Below, in pieces: positions 1 to 11,955 of a DNA stretch of 64,000 nt. Position 1 is the stretch's first letter; the number at the start of each line of letters is the position of its first letter. The notes beneath the pieces were generated by a model. It had not been told where the DNA came from and did not search any database. It saw nothing but the letters and a program-made list of their open reading frames with translations. The position numbers were made by a program, and so were the translations under genes. This DNA comes from Blastomyces gilchristii SLH14081 (lineage: Eukaryota > Ascomycota > Eurotiomycetes > Onygenales > Ajellomycetaceae): NCBI RefSeq assembly GCF_000003855.2, contig NW_003101647.1:139744-203743 (forward strand), given 5' to 3'.

Positions 1-55
1 AAGCTTCCAGAGGTTAAGCCGCGCTAGTGACAAAACCGGAGCGGGAGATCTTATC

Positions 56-64
56 TTATCTGAT
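56..64 (-). promoter_or_regulatory. SreA/Sre1-like GATA element
   Basis: The minus strand reads ATCAGATAA, which matches the ATCWGATAA consensus reported for fungal iron-regulatory GATA factors (SreA/Sre1/Fep1). Another GATA core lies directly beside it at about 51-55. It sits downstream of the hydrolase stop, so any target would probably be a gene to the left, outside the window. A 9-bp match can occur by chance. Confidence 0.3.
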
Positions 65-193
65 CCTCCAAAACCCCTCCGATGCTATTCTACAATCCGC
101 ACGCTTGACAAATACAATAGAAGAAGAAAAGGAGTCGAATCAAGTCTACAAAGAAAGGGGGAAAAGGGAAATGAAATGATAGGAAAAGATTAT

Positions 194-1716
194 TCACAGG
201 CCCCTCTCATCCACATCCGGATCCGCACCACCAAGATATCTCCACAACCGGCTGAGGTCACGAACAGTCATTCCAGCTCCATCATTCTTATCGTCATCCT
301 CATCATCACCATCACCAGGATCTTCCGCGCAAAACCCACCGCCCGTGCCCACTGATATAACCTCATCCCCGTTCTCACCTACCGCAGCAGACGACTCAAA
401 ACCGCCCGTTTTATCTGCCGCCACAGTAGCATAATAAGCCTCCCGATCCCGACACGTACACTCGTCAACACTAACCACCTGATCTAGGAATCCCGTAGGC
501 GCACCCGGCCGATTATGTCCAGGTGGTAGCAGCCGCGTATCCAGCGGAAATATATTATCCAGATAATGCTGATTGAACATATGACCGGTCACGCCGTTCC
601 GGATAAACACTTTACCACTATACCGCGTCTTGGCTGAGCGGACGTTGTACATAACACCCCATCGCGGAACGATGTCCTCCCCGTTAACGTAGTGCTCAAT
701 ATACCTGATGACTCCTTTTGAGCGACGGCGGCGCGTGGGTGAGCTCACGCTAGGGCCAGAAGGGGAAATGGGAATGGAAGTGGTCTGGATGGCGCGCATG
801 GGGTTGTTGAAATGTGCGGCAGCGGAGCCGAAGGTGTAGACTTCGAGTTTGGCCATGTTCTCGGCGGAGAGGATAGTGAATAGGAGGTCTAGGGCCATGG
901 AGACTATAATGCCGCCCTGTGAATGGGCGATTAGGACTACTTTGTGTACTGTTGGGTCTGTCAGGCAGTGTTTGAGATGGTCGTAAGTATAGCGTATACT
1001 GTAGGTGTTGTAGGCGAACGAGCGTTGGAAGATGCATTCGATGATATCCCAGACGAGGCCATTGGTAGGGTTGTGGATTCCAGTGATCGCGCGGCCAAAG
1101 GTTCGGGAGAGACGGGCGCAGTTATTGGCGAGGCCGCGATTTCTAAGGGATTTTATGAATAGTTTAGAAATACTCTACCGCGCCAGAATTAATGAAAAGG
1201 TGGTAAAAATCGGACATACCCAACCATCACCCCATTCACAAAAATCCACTTCTCACCCTTCCTACCATTTACACTATCCCCAATCCCCTCCTCATCTCCT
1301 TCTTCAACCCCAACCCGCGACTCCACCATCATTGGCCCCTGAATCGGCGCGCAAATCGCCCATACCAACCCAATCGTCCCCCAGAAAACCGCCGTGCTCA
1401 TCCATCCAGGCGACAACGTCACCGCCACCAAAACCAGACAGCCTAAAAGCGTTTCGAAAATGGTGACGAAGGTCAATGTAGCTAGGTACCAGATGTTCTG
1501 GGGGCTGAGGGAGAGTTCGTTGGTTGGGTCGTTGGTGGCGAACGGGGAAAAGAGGTTCGGGAGAAGGTAGAGAACAGAAAAGAGGGTGCGAAGATCCCGC
1601 CAGGCGAGGGCGAGAGGGTTTTGCCGGGCGCGGGGAGGCGAGGTGTAGACTTGATCGTCTCGTTGTGGGGGCACGTAACAGACCGTCCCTATATCCGGTG
1701 GTGTTGCTGGGCTCAT
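194..1716 (-). CDS. membrane-associated alpha/beta hydrolase (lipase-like), 481 aa
   Basis: Two exons, 1716-1220 and 1142-194, joined across a 77-nt intron (GTATGT donor, TTAG acceptor, phase 2). The N-terminal half has two hydrophobic segments (about residues 65-120), suggesting a membrane anchor. After the intron the protein reads into a serine-hydrolase core: a strand ending in VVLIAHSQGG, the G/A-x-S-x-G nucleophile elbow, about residue 250, then a helix running into MALDLL. The tail is acidic (GDGDDEDDDKND). This resembles a widespread uncharacterised fungal family of about 450-500 aa predicted to be lipases or esterases. Substrate and location are unknown. The ATG at 898 is internal, because the GHSQG-type motif lies upstream of it in the same frame. 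Confident in the fold and gene model, not in function. Confidence 0.8.
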
Positions 1717-3212
1717 TGGGCGGGATATCTATAGAACGACTAAGAGCAACAGGAAAGTAGAGAATATGGGCAGAGTAGATGGAAGTACGGCGGCTCTTTT
1801 TTTTAGTTCTCTTTTTCTTGCTCCGCTCCAGCGGAACTTTCCGTGGAAGGAGCAAAATAGAGATTTCAAAGGATACAAGGAGCAGCCCAGCAGGAGTTTG
1901 CGTAGAGTAGAGAGCTGAACGGAGGTTCTTTTAAAATCAATAGAGAGAGGATATTCATAAAGATAGAGAGTTGAAGAGAAAGACGGAATATCCGGGGCGT
2001 GGTATCCTCAGTAATTCGCGGGAAGATGCTGAAGCCGACAAACTACTGCAGTTCCTGGCACCTTTCTTTCCTTCATGACTCACGCCATGTCGCATATACA
2101 CAGATATATATGTATAAGTTATATATAGAGAGAGAGCCTTGCAACTTTTGGAGGTCTCAAGGTGATCCAACCCAGCCAACTCTCACAGGTCCGGGTGAGT
2201 AAATAGAAAAGTCACCAGAGGAAATAACAGGGAACAAAGGCTGTTTGTAGAGACATTGCAATGTAACCACAACCCAGCCACCATCACCACCATCACCACC
2301 ACCACTACCACCAGCCAGAGTCGCATCCAGCATCCAGAGCAGGATACACTTTGTGAGCTGGACTGGTCGAGGCTGAGCGGATGTAGTTGTCTGGTCACAA
2401 GCACAGAGCTGGGGTTTGGGATGGATGAGAAACGAGAAGCAATGACAAATGTGTCGGAATCTGGTAACTAACTATTGTGGTTGTTCGCGTCAGCTGGTCA
2501 CTGTATGAAATGTTCTCAGCGCATCCCCCGTTGTAAAATCTCGAACATAGGAATAGAACAGGGCCGTTGGGAGACAATTCTGGAGATGTTTTGTGTCAGC
2601 GTGTGATAGGACGACCTGGGAATGTAGTATCACATGATTCGATTCTCTCAGTATAGTTGTATTTGTGACATGGCGGGCTGCATATATAGTTCAAGACTAG
2701 ACTTACTCACTTGACTATACAGAAGATTTTCCCCCAACGAAGGATAAAAATAATAAGAGATCAGAAAGGCAAAGAAAGACGGGGAGTTGAGTATGACCTG
2801 CGTTATTAGCGCACCACATAGAGAACATGCTTGAGAAAATGGAGGAAAAAACAAAGGCCGGATAAGAACTCCTGCCCATCCAATATGTAAATGCATCCGT
2901 AGTCGCTCATGAGCCTGTTCACGGGTTACAAAAAGGGGAAAGAGAAGAAATGAAAAATAAAAAAGAGTGTACAATGTAGCGTGACTAGAAGGAAGGGAAA
3001 AAAAAGGGGGGGAGAGAACATGAAAAGCAGCAAAGAGCACGGGAAACAATAATAAAAATATAAAATCGGATCCACCAGCGTAAATAGCTCCTGTGGAGGT
3101 AGTTAGTGTGCACATCACATCCACCTCCTAAGATTATACCCAATATAAAAATCTGAATGAAAAAAGTCGTACAGCTCCAAACCCAAACCAGCCGGAAGAA
3201 ACAAACAAAAAA
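1717..3212. other. intergenic, no gene seen
   Basis: About 1.5 kb between the hydrolase start and the heme lyase stop. It holds a short CCA/CAT-rich simple repeat (about 2278-2312) and purine-rich tracts near 2930-3020. Open frames here are short, lack recognisable domains and cover low-complexity DNA. It probably carries the hydrolase promoter and the heme lyase 3' end. Confidence 0.6.
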
Positions 3213-4475
3213 CTATTTCGTCCCCCCCACCCTCGCAGCTCCACCACTAGCTCTCCACCAAACATCGCCGCCCCATCTCATCATCCGCTCAACCGCTGCT
3301 GTGGGTGTATCGACCGCAGGCCGGATATCAAGATAAAACACCGGCTCACCGTCCGGCCCCGGAGGCCCGGAGTAGTAGTCAATCACGTAGCGCACTTCTT
3401 TGGGTCCTGAGGGTGTCTGGCGTTGGACGTACCAGTCATGTCGGTCGAAGGGGGGCGCTGTTCTATTTTTTTTGTTAGCTTGTGTATATGAGATAGTGAA
3501 ATGGAAAGGGGGGTCCAGGCGCAACCCACCCAAACTTAGCCGGATAAACCCAACCCAGCGCCTGCAAAATGCTCGCCTTGGGCGTCCACTCCTGCGGCCT
3601 GCCCTGAAATCTCACCAGGCGCGGCTCAGGCAGCCGACCACCAGCATCATCCACACCACCAGGACTACTCTCCCTCCACTTCTCCCTCTCCATCTCCTCC
3701 CGATGCACCTCCTCCCACAACCCCAGCTCCCCCTTCTTGCACCGCTGCCACCCCTTCCACAGCCCGCCCGCAAACGTACGTTCCCACCCCACAATCTCCT
3801 CCCACGCGCCCTCGTTGAGGAAATTGTGAACCGCAACCATCGCCTCGACGGCGTCCTGCGGTGTGTCCGAGTAGCCCTTGCGCAGCAGCGCGTTGTACAT
3901 CTGCTGCGGGGAGGGGTATTCCCATCTGCTGCCGCCGCCGTCGGTGTTGTCGTCGGCGCGCGGGATGGAGGAGATCTCGCGCTCGACGGGGAGGTCGAAG
4001 GTTTGGTTTGGCGCGCGGGTCTGCGGGATGGAGGTGAACATGTAGTTTAGGGGGTTGAGTTTGGAGAGGGTTGATTGTGATTCAGATGTGGTGGGGTCAG
4101 GGGTTGCGGCGGCGGCGGCGGTGGGCTGTTGCGGGGTAGGCAATGAAGAAGGGGCTACGTAGAAGGGGGAATCCTTTGAGCGGATGGGACAGGCTGAAGG
4201 TGGTTGTTCTGTGTCATTCTTGCTCTGGCCTGGAAGGGTGCGGATGGGACAACCGGATTGGGACTATGCGCGGGCAGCAGGAAAAGTGGGGAGGGTCTGA
4301 TTAGCCGATTTTGTTCAAGACAATTGGAATTTAAGGATTTTTCATTGGGATGCATGGTTACCGCCTGGGTGTTATCCGATCGTGGTAATCCAAGTCTCTG
4401 CCGCTCTGCACCTTGCGTGTATTCGTTGGCGGTTGGAGATGGCCCCGAGGGTTTGGAAGCCCAGAACCAGCCCAT
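3213..4475 (-). CDS. CYC3: cytochrome c heme lyase (holocytochrome c synthase), about 350 aa
   Basis: Covalently attaches heme to apocytochrome c (or c1) in the mitochondrial intermembrane space. The start MGWFWAS is the usual fungal N-terminus and lies inside a longer open frame. Family hallmarks follow: a CPI heme-regulatory-type motif, [52 protein letters not shown], then [20 protein letters not shown] and [11 protein letters not shown]. Exon 3 is 3462-3213 and exon 2 ends at 3530 (GTGGGT donor, phase 2). The first intron is less certain. The model 4475-4362 plus 4218-3530 keeps frame with a GTAACC donor and AAG acceptor; a GTGCAG donor at 4411 with a CAG acceptor also keeps frame. Only one CP motif is visible, whereas yeast Cyc3 has two, so a Cyt2-type c1 lyase cannot be excluded. 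Confidence 0.9.
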
Positions 4476-5280
4476 GTTTATTATTTGTTGTGATTTATTT
4501 GTATTTTCAGAATGGCAGATATATATAATTTTCGTGGAGGGGTATATTCTGTTGTTGGTGGAAAGCAGACACGGATTGCAGGCGATACTCAATTGAGGTT
4601 GTAGTTTAACTATGTATGATGAAATATTGTTTTGGGAACAGAAAGAAAGTTTTTTTTAACTTTTTTTTTTTGCAGCAAAGAAATCCAGCGATGATGACGC
4701 TCACGTGATGGCGCACTAATCAACCAATCATATCTACATATAATCTGTACTCTGTACTCCTATGAGAATAAACCAGTTAAATACAAAAATTAATAATGAA
4801 ATACCAGCAGCTCAGTATTACGTCTCTACCCATAGAGTATTATTTCCCAAAAAGGCTCAAAAAATGAAAATAAAATCAAATAAACCGCCCAAAGTAACCT
4901 CCATCGCAACCCAATCCAATCCCAAAAAACATGAGTGAAGTATAGACTCCCTACGAACAATAAGCAGGCCAAACCCAAACTCGCTGACCAAAGAGCCGAA
5001 CATAAATAAGGATACAAAAATAAGTATAACTACACCAAGAAGAGGGAAATTATAAAACAAAAACGGAAACAGAAAGAAAGAAACAAACCAAAATCCCAAA
5101 GTCGAACTCCCCCTTTTCCTTTTCCCTTCTTCGCCGTCTTTTTCTTTTTTGCCCATCTGCCGCCCAAAAGAATATACCAGAATTAAAATCCAAATCCAGA
5201 CCGAAACGAAAACGAAAGCGGTATATAATAATACACTCAGCCATATATCCCTTTATTCTGACCTCTTGGCCATACCTCCC
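4476..5280. other. intergenic: heme lyase promoter and regulator 3' flank
   Basis: About 800 bp with T-rich tracts near 4651-4671 and an A-rich stretch at 4850-5250. Overlapping open frames on both strands here have low-complexity composition (Phe/Arg/Lys rich on minus) and no domain. I see no gene. Confidence 0.6.
4701..4708. promoter_or_regulatory. TCACGTGA E-box upstream of the heme lyase
   Basis: A perfect 8-bp palindrome, 226 bp upstream of the heme lyase ATG. TCACGTGA is the core bound by Cbf1-type bHLH factors. Similar CACGTG cores occur in the UBC6/SAM50 and UFD1/RBR promoters of this window. Binding is inferred from sequence only. Confidence 0.4.
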
Positions 5281-8135
5281 TTACGCCACCTCCACAACAG
5301 CAGGCCCTCGCACAACCTCCTCCCAAATACCTCGAAACACCTTGCCCTGCAACTCAGAAATATACAAATACCCTTTCAACACCTCCTCAACCGCCTTCCA
5401 CCCATCGTCCCCATTCCCATTGCCATTGCCATTACTACTACCAACATACACGTGCTCCCCACCCCACCCAGTCCCAGTCCCAGTCCCAAGGACAGGCCGA
5501 ATCCACCCCCTAACCGCCGCAACATCCCTCAACCGCTCTAGAAACCACGGCTTCGTCTTCTGGGCCCTCGAGCCGCGCGCACCCAGGAACGCCGCCCAGG
5601 CGACCAGGTCGAGCCACGCGCTTGGTAAACTGGGGAACATGGACGTAGGGAACCTGCTGACAGCCACGCTGAGGTGGCGTGTAAGGGCGCAACCGAGACC
5701 GGAGGAGGGCGGGGAGACGATGAAGAAGTGGTTTATGTGGCAGATGGCGGCGACCCGGGCGATGGCTTCGAGGGGTTGGAGTGGTGGTTCTGAGGTTATG
5801 GAGGTTACGGAAGTGGGGGGAGTTTTCTGGCCGAGCCGGTACGGGTACTCTAGTAATTCGTATTGCATCTCGTGGCTTTTGTAAACGAATATTTCGTTCT
5901 CGACGGTGGAGAAGTTTGCTGGGTGCTGGGCGCTGGCGTGTTCGAAGAAGAGGATCTCGCGGAGGCCCCTGAGGGCGTTTCGAAGTGGTGTGGAGAGAGC
6001 TTCGTTGGTGCAGAGGGCCATACCGGTGTTGGATAGTTGGGAGGTGGGTGGTGGGAGTATCCGTCCTGCGGTCTCCGGTGGGATTGGTTGTAAGTCCCAT
6101 GTTAACGGGAAAAGGGGGCGTGACATGAGTGCAGAAGCGGACATGATATCGCATCTATGGGAATGTTTAGAAGGGGGTTGAATCTAACATGAGTTAATCT
6201 ATTTTGAGAAGGGCAGGTAACCTACGTTAATATGTTAGAGAGCACGCGCATCCCCTCTCCTTGGAATGAGGAACCGAAAACACCTCCGCGCAAGTCAACC
6301 ATCTTTTTCAATCCCTTGATATGAATTCTGGCTTCGTCGAAATCGCCAATAGTCAACTAGAGTATGTTTGCGATGATCAGCATATTTGCACAACTAAATG
6401 TATTCATAAAAGCATAAAAGACCAATCATAGCAAAGACGGACAAAGAAAGAAGTATAAAACCTACCGCACAAGACGTCAAACTAACAACAATATCAAAGG
6501 CCGAATCCGACAGCGACAGCTTCGGATCATTTATTTTCCTATTCATTTCATCAATACACCGAGCCTTCATCATGTAATAGTCCGGCTCGAACAGCTTGTC
6601 ATTTTCAGAACCAGCTCTAGCCGCGATAGACAAGGGGTCCGGATTCTTCCCTTGCAAGACAGCTCGATGCGCGGCGCACAGACTCATGTAGCCGAAGAAA
6701 GGCCCTGCTTCAGAGATTGTCGCGTTGATAATTAGGGCCATGCGTTTTTTGCTGTCATGGGGCTGTTTTGTTTCCGCGGGGAAGGTCATGGGAATTAGGA
6801 CAGCGGAGACTTTTTCAATATATGATCAGCTTAATTCCGATGGGATATAGGTATAATATTTTTGTTAAAAAATACAAGCGAAAAATAAAACAAAATAGAA
6901 GGTTACCTACAGTATTTTATCAGTCCGTCTATTATGGTATTGGTAGGCGGACTTGAGCCCGGGAGGGTGCCGAAGGGGTCAAAAGCCCAGGTAGGGGAAT
7001 CCGTCCACAGATTGGGGAAGTAAGGTGAATCTGAATCATCCTTACCCGGCACGACGGCGGCGCCATCTCCAGACGGTGATCCGCCGGTCATCCATAAATC
7101 CGAAATCGAGGTCGGACTTAGGCTCATCGTTGTCGTATCTGATATACTGTTGTTGTCAATATCCCTTGTCGTATCCGCGTCGCTAACGCTAGCACGGGCG
7201 CTGGCATTGGCACTTGCGCTCGCACTGGGAGTGCTTTTCCGCTGGTTCTTTGCAGTGGATGCGGCGGTCTGGGTATCAGTCTTATTTTTACTGGCAGTTG
7301 GCGACGAGCTCTTCTCTTTAGCAGCACCACGCTTGGATGTCCGCTTTAGACCGAGTAGTCTCTCTCTGCGCCGCACGTCGCGCATAACATGGGACCTGAT
7401 CGCCTTGCGGGCGTTTGCGTCCTTGATCCGTTTCGAGGCGAGATCGTCATCGTGGTCGATGAAGGTGAAAGATGGGGCGTCTGACGGGATTGATGATTTG
7501 GATGATTTTGGAGCTAATTGCATTTGACAGCGGCGCAAGATGAGATACGGTTAGCATACCAACTGGTTGTTCTTGCGCATAATGAAACGTTGCACAATCT
7601 GGGGTATAATTATAGAACAAATGGGGGGAACAAAAACTCAATCCAGGCGCACTGGGGTAGGATGAATGGGGTATATATTGGTAACCGCCATTCCTCCGCA
7701 GTTTCTATAGACTATGGAAAGGAAAACGGATACAACAACGGCAGAGAGTAGTATAGCATCCAAAAACGTGGGCTATAATAAATTGGAATACTACAACAAA
7801 CTCCCTGGGATAGCCTCTGACTGGCAGTATCATAGAAGCAATGAGGCAGGGACACGGAAAGTTATATAGCAGACTAAAAGAAAACGCGCACCTTGAGCGG
7901 GCTTAGCAGGGGAGTTGGACAATGTCGTCCGTCCCTTCGCCTGTATCTGTCTAGGTTGCTGCTGTTGCTGCTGCAGCTGCAGCTGTATATGTGGTAGCTG
8001 TGGTGGCTGGTGCTGGTGTCCGTGGTTGTGGCTGTGGTTGTGGTTGTGGTGGATATTGTTTTGCTGTTGCGGCGGTGGTGGTGGTGGTGGCGGAAGGATC
8101 TGCGCCGTCTGCTCCCAACGTATGTGGTTCGCCAT
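5281..8135 (-). CDS. fungal transcription-regulator-like protein (Fungal_trans_2 / 'tachykinin family' type), 731 aa
   Basis: Five exons close in frame: 8135-7892, 7513-6911, 6809-6466, 6356-6226, 6154-5281. Exon 1 encodes a proline run, then a His/Gln/Asn-rich segment. Exon 2 carries the family hallmark [10 protein letters not shown] followed by the basic [17 protein letters not shown], then a Ser/Ala-rich linker. Exons 3-5 form the helical regulatory domain typical of fungal Zn2Cys6-factor C-termini ([14 protein letters not shown], then [20 protein letters not shown] in exon 4). No Zn2Cys6 cluster is visible, as is usual for this subgroup, so DNA binding would have to use the basic segment. 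The 378-nt first intron is long for this window; a start at the ATG at 7523 inside exon 2 would drop the His-rich N-terminus. Target genes unknown. Confidence 0.8.
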
Positions 8136-10146
8136 GGTTTAACTGGTATGTGTAGTGCGAGTGACTCCGTTGTTCTCCTCCAAGACTAGCAGCCTCTTAA
8201 ATCTATAGCGTAGCAGCCGTGGAAGAGAGGTGTGGATCGCAGGTTCATCCCTGGCATATCGTGGCAAGCGGCGGAGGTGGAGGCGGCGGGCGGCGGGCGG
8301 CGGGGAGCTCTCCGTCAACAGAAGAACCGGACCGGGCGCGCGCGGAATATTGCAGGACGGGGGAGACGGCGTGATAATAGCTGCGGAATCAGGCGGGGAT
8401 AAGTAATAATAGCGAATAAAAGATATGGTGGTGGAATAGATGTGGGGGAACGTTTGGTAGCGGAATCCGGGGAAGAGGACGGGAGGTGGTTGTGTGGAGA
8501 TATATATATCACGGGAGCGAGATATTTTGAGTTCGGTTTGGTGGACGCAGGAAAGTCAAAAAACAGACGAAAAAGAAAGAAGAGGAAAAAGAAGATGAGA
8601 GGAAACCAGACAAGAGCAAAAAAGGCAAAAGCTTCCGCAGATGGAGGCGGAGGTTTTCTTATTATGGTTATATTTAATTCTTCTAGGATAAATAGAGTGT
8701 ATCTCATATCGTCGTCGTTAGGGATTTGCTCTTGTATGTATGTGGTCAACTAACTATCTATCTACAGCTTAGCTCGTTCGAAGCTCCGCAAACACCAATC
8801 AGCAGCCGAGACATCAAGTCCCAAGGGCGGGCTCTAGCTGCATTCCTGTCCAGAGAAGTATCCCGCCCCGCCCCGCCCCCGAAGATCCGATAACATGGCC
8901 CAAAGCAATCCAGATGTAGGTCCCTACATCCATCTACCATACACGATTGTGACATAGTTAATTTTATTTGTCTTCAATATTAAACAATTCTTCAATCGTC
9001 ACCTCATTCCCCCACAGATCTCGGTCCCACGGCGCCCCCGTCGAGTAAATCTACACTCGAAATATCCATGCACTCTAAAAGAGATATAAGATATATACAT
9101 ACATGGCTACAGGATTGAGTGTGCTGCAGTTAGCCTCTCCGGAACTCAGCCATCTTCTGCATCTTGTCCCGTCCCCATCCCATGGGCCTTTTCCATCCCG
9201 CGATACAACGGAGGAGTACTATTGGGCCCCCTCTTGAGCCACAACTTGGCGGGCGATCAGGGAGCAAATGGGAGCTTTGAACTCTGTTCTGGCAGCCCAC
9301 GGCAGCCGATGTGCCGCGCGTGCGCCATCGGTCTTCCGGGCCCTAATAAAAACTACTACCAGGTAGTTAGAGGTATCTTAAACCTTTTGACCCTCCGGGA
9401 GCTTGAGATCGTCCATTGTCTGTCCACTGATTGCTGGAAGCAGCTCACTTTTTGGGTTTAAAGCCTTCCTGGAGCAGCCAATATGCAAAATAAGGTTTGG
9501 GTGCCTCTTTACCTGGCGCTTTCAACATCATCATGATGACGATGATACAACAATAAGAGGTCCCGTAGGGAGGCGGTTAAGCTTCACAACTGGCAGCCGT
9601 TAGTTTGAGCTCCGTAGTTTAGACTTTTCGAGGTCGATCGAGGCAGCCCCAGGCGCCAGAACCATCCGGCGGCCGCCGCTTGCCAAGGTCGCTCGCACCT
9701 ATAAGGTTTATTTAGTGTTTTTGGCCAAAAGCTTTTTCTGGCTTTTAGTACGGATATCGTGATTGGTGCGGAGTCGCCGGTGGCTTCTGAAAGTAAAATG
9801 GTATTATTGTTAAAGAGTGGACCTGCCACCAGTTACTACTAGGTAACAAAAGTAAAATGGAAGAAGTAATAATGTCCTGCGTTTCAAAGAAAGGTAACTG
9901 CTAAAACCTTATGCAAGGAGGCAGCCCGGTTTACACTGTAGTAGTAGATCACTAATGAATAGCAATTAATAACATATATACATATCTAACTGCATCAGTT
10001 TGTCGTGTTGAGATCTCTTTCATACTGAAGACAGAAGAAGTAGCTAAGTAGATGTGTGTTAAAAGATTGAATGCCCTCATCTGGCTCTTCATATTCAATA
10101 AAACTCAGCCCTCTTGATCCTACTGTTCATTCTCTAGTGAAACGGC
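8136..10146. other. intergenic, CpG-normal, no gene seen
   Basis: Upstream region of the regulator gene. It includes a GC-rich (GGC)n-like stretch at about 8265-8300 and a GCCCCGCCCCGCCCC run at about 8863-8880. Short open frames on both strands show no recognisable domain. From about 9200 the sequence no longer looks like a promoter and may be an old repeat, but I could not identify it. Confidence 0.5.
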
Positions 10147-11183
10147 GTGGGTTTCTATATTGCATATTCATGAAAAATGTATGCAGGTCTGGTGATAAGG
10201 AACCATTCCTCCATCCATAACTTTACATATTGACAAAAAGAACCAGAAAAGAAAAATTAAATTAAAATTAAAAATTAAAAAAAATTAAAAAAAAAAATTA
10301 AAAAAAAAGGAAAATATATTCATTTCACCATCACTAATTCACTATAATGAAATATTTTCAATGATATCTCAACAATGCAATTAGATTTTAAGGTGATATA
10401 TTATATGATGAAAATATATACAGAAAATTACATATAAAAATATACATCTAATTCTGTAGATGTTTGTTTGACTTAATAACTCACTCAGAATGTGAAATCT
10501 TGAGTGAAGACAGATTCAGTGAGCAAGCAGTCATTAAATCAGTAAAGATTGTAATATTATCAGATTTCTCTGACACTGAATTCATGAACTTTCAGACAGA
10601 GCTCTGAAAATGTGATTTAGTCACTTTTTACAAAATCAAGAGTCTACTTTTCTGATTAGAAAGATAATTTTTGAATTTTTCAATCTTTTTCTTATTCAAC
10701 TATGATCTGTACAGCAGCTCATTCTTTCTTCTCTTTTTACTCTTGAGTCTTTTTTACATCTCTAAGCTTCTTTTCAATCTGCTGTTGAGTAGCTCTTGCA
10801 GTCTTATTCATATTTTTTTGCTGCTTTGCTGTCTGATGAGCTGTCTTCTGCTTCATTCACCATGACAAATCTATCAAACTGCTTTGATTCCTCAGAGCAG
10901 GTGCAGAGTCATGTGTTTATCACATTGAATGTCCATGATGGCAAGTCATATGCTTTAAAGCTGGTACATTGTGTACTTTCTTTTTATTCAAGAGAACTCA
11001 AGTTCTGATCTGTTTGACTCATTCTTGCTGGTGAGATAATGCTGTTGACATCACAGTTGCATCACACACTCACTCTAATTGTATACATTTCTACATGTCT
11101 AGGCTAGGCACTGGCCATATGAGAATACAGATTTCTCCCTCATGAAGATCAAACAACATGAGAAGATACTGAGGGCTCCTTGC
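10147..11183. repeat. CpG-free, AT-rich mutated repeat (RIP-like)
   Basis: Reading the whole stretch I find no CpG dinucleotide, while TpG and CpA are abundant and the sequence is AT-rich, with a run of A/T-only repeats at about 10245-10320. That is the footprint of C-to-T change at CpG. Segments on the minus strand at about 10680-10900 give a Lys/Gln/Glu-rich broken reading that could be the tail of a transposase, but stops break it and I cannot name the element. Confidence 0.75.
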
Positions 11184-11762
11184 GTTCGTGAAGCCCGCTT
11201 TTGCCCGTCTCGACAGTGTTGGCGAGAATGGTACATGGGGCAGGAAAATGCCATGGGTGGATCAAGCTTAATGATAGTCAATTTAAAGAGTTGGGCAACA
11301 AGCATCACATATTTTGTCGATGGGCTATCATCAAAGACAAAGACATGATTCCTCATGAAATCAGCATGAGTGATATCCCCGAAGTACACCGCAAAATGCA
11401 AATAGCTCGTAAAGCTCTGCTGTGGCCTGGAGATGTCAAACCTGAGAATTATCGCGGTTCGGTTATCGTGGATTTGGGCAACACGATCACCTATCCTGGA
11501 ATCCGCCGTTTCTGGTCGAAGTCAAGACGCAGGGAGAGCTTTGCTAGTATGGATCGGTATTTTACTGACTGGGAACAGTCCCATCGAGACGGAAAACTTA
11601 TCGAGAAGTATAGGAATACGATTCCTTAAAAAAAACTTGGCTGTCGTAAAGAAGCTGGAGGAGGAGTGGTTGAACAAAAAGCAAGATGAACAAGAAAACA
11701 GGGAGGAGTCATTTATACAGGGAGATGGGACACATTGGTGGTTGAAATCTGATATGGAGGTC
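11100..11762 (+). pseudogene. broken kinase-like gene (FTA2/aminoglycoside-kinase-like fold)
   Basis: Translation in two plus-strand frames gives pieces of one protein: FVKPAFARLDSVGENGTWG, then after a frameshift near 11245-11255 KCHGWIKLNDSQFKELG, FCRWAIIKDKDMIPHEI, and a catalytic-loop/metal-loop-like ALLWPGDVKPENYRG followed by SVIVDLG. The order resembles the fungal FTA2/protein-kinase-like superfamily, in which HRD and DFG are degenerate. An in-frame TGA at 11170-11172 lies where the reading would otherwise continue. The 5' end runs into CpG-free DNA. The open part ends near 11629, and a further plus-strand frame reaches 11765. Fold assignment is by eye. Confidence 0.55.
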
Positions 11763-11913
11763 TAAGTTGTACCGTATCTATAATAATTTCTTCATCAACT
11801 GAGAATAACCCAGTGGTCAGTTGTGCATGTTCTTGAGATAGATATTCTTTCAAGCATATTTGGCTTTTCATAAATAGTTCAATGGTGATAGACATTTCAC
11901 CTCCCCCCCCCCC

Positions 11914-11955
<42 letters not shown>

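Noticed and set aside
944..1466. Plus-strand frames opposite the hydrolase gene
   Set aside because: They are antisense shadows of the hydrolase exons and intron.
4826..5541. Minus and plus frames rich in Phe or Lys/Thr upstream of the regulator 3' end
   Set aside because: Low-complexity composition in AT-rich DNA, with overlapping frames on both strands.
8315..8753. 144- and 103-residue frames on opposite strands
   Set aside because: Encoded by an A/G-rich tract; no domain, no plausible splice partner.
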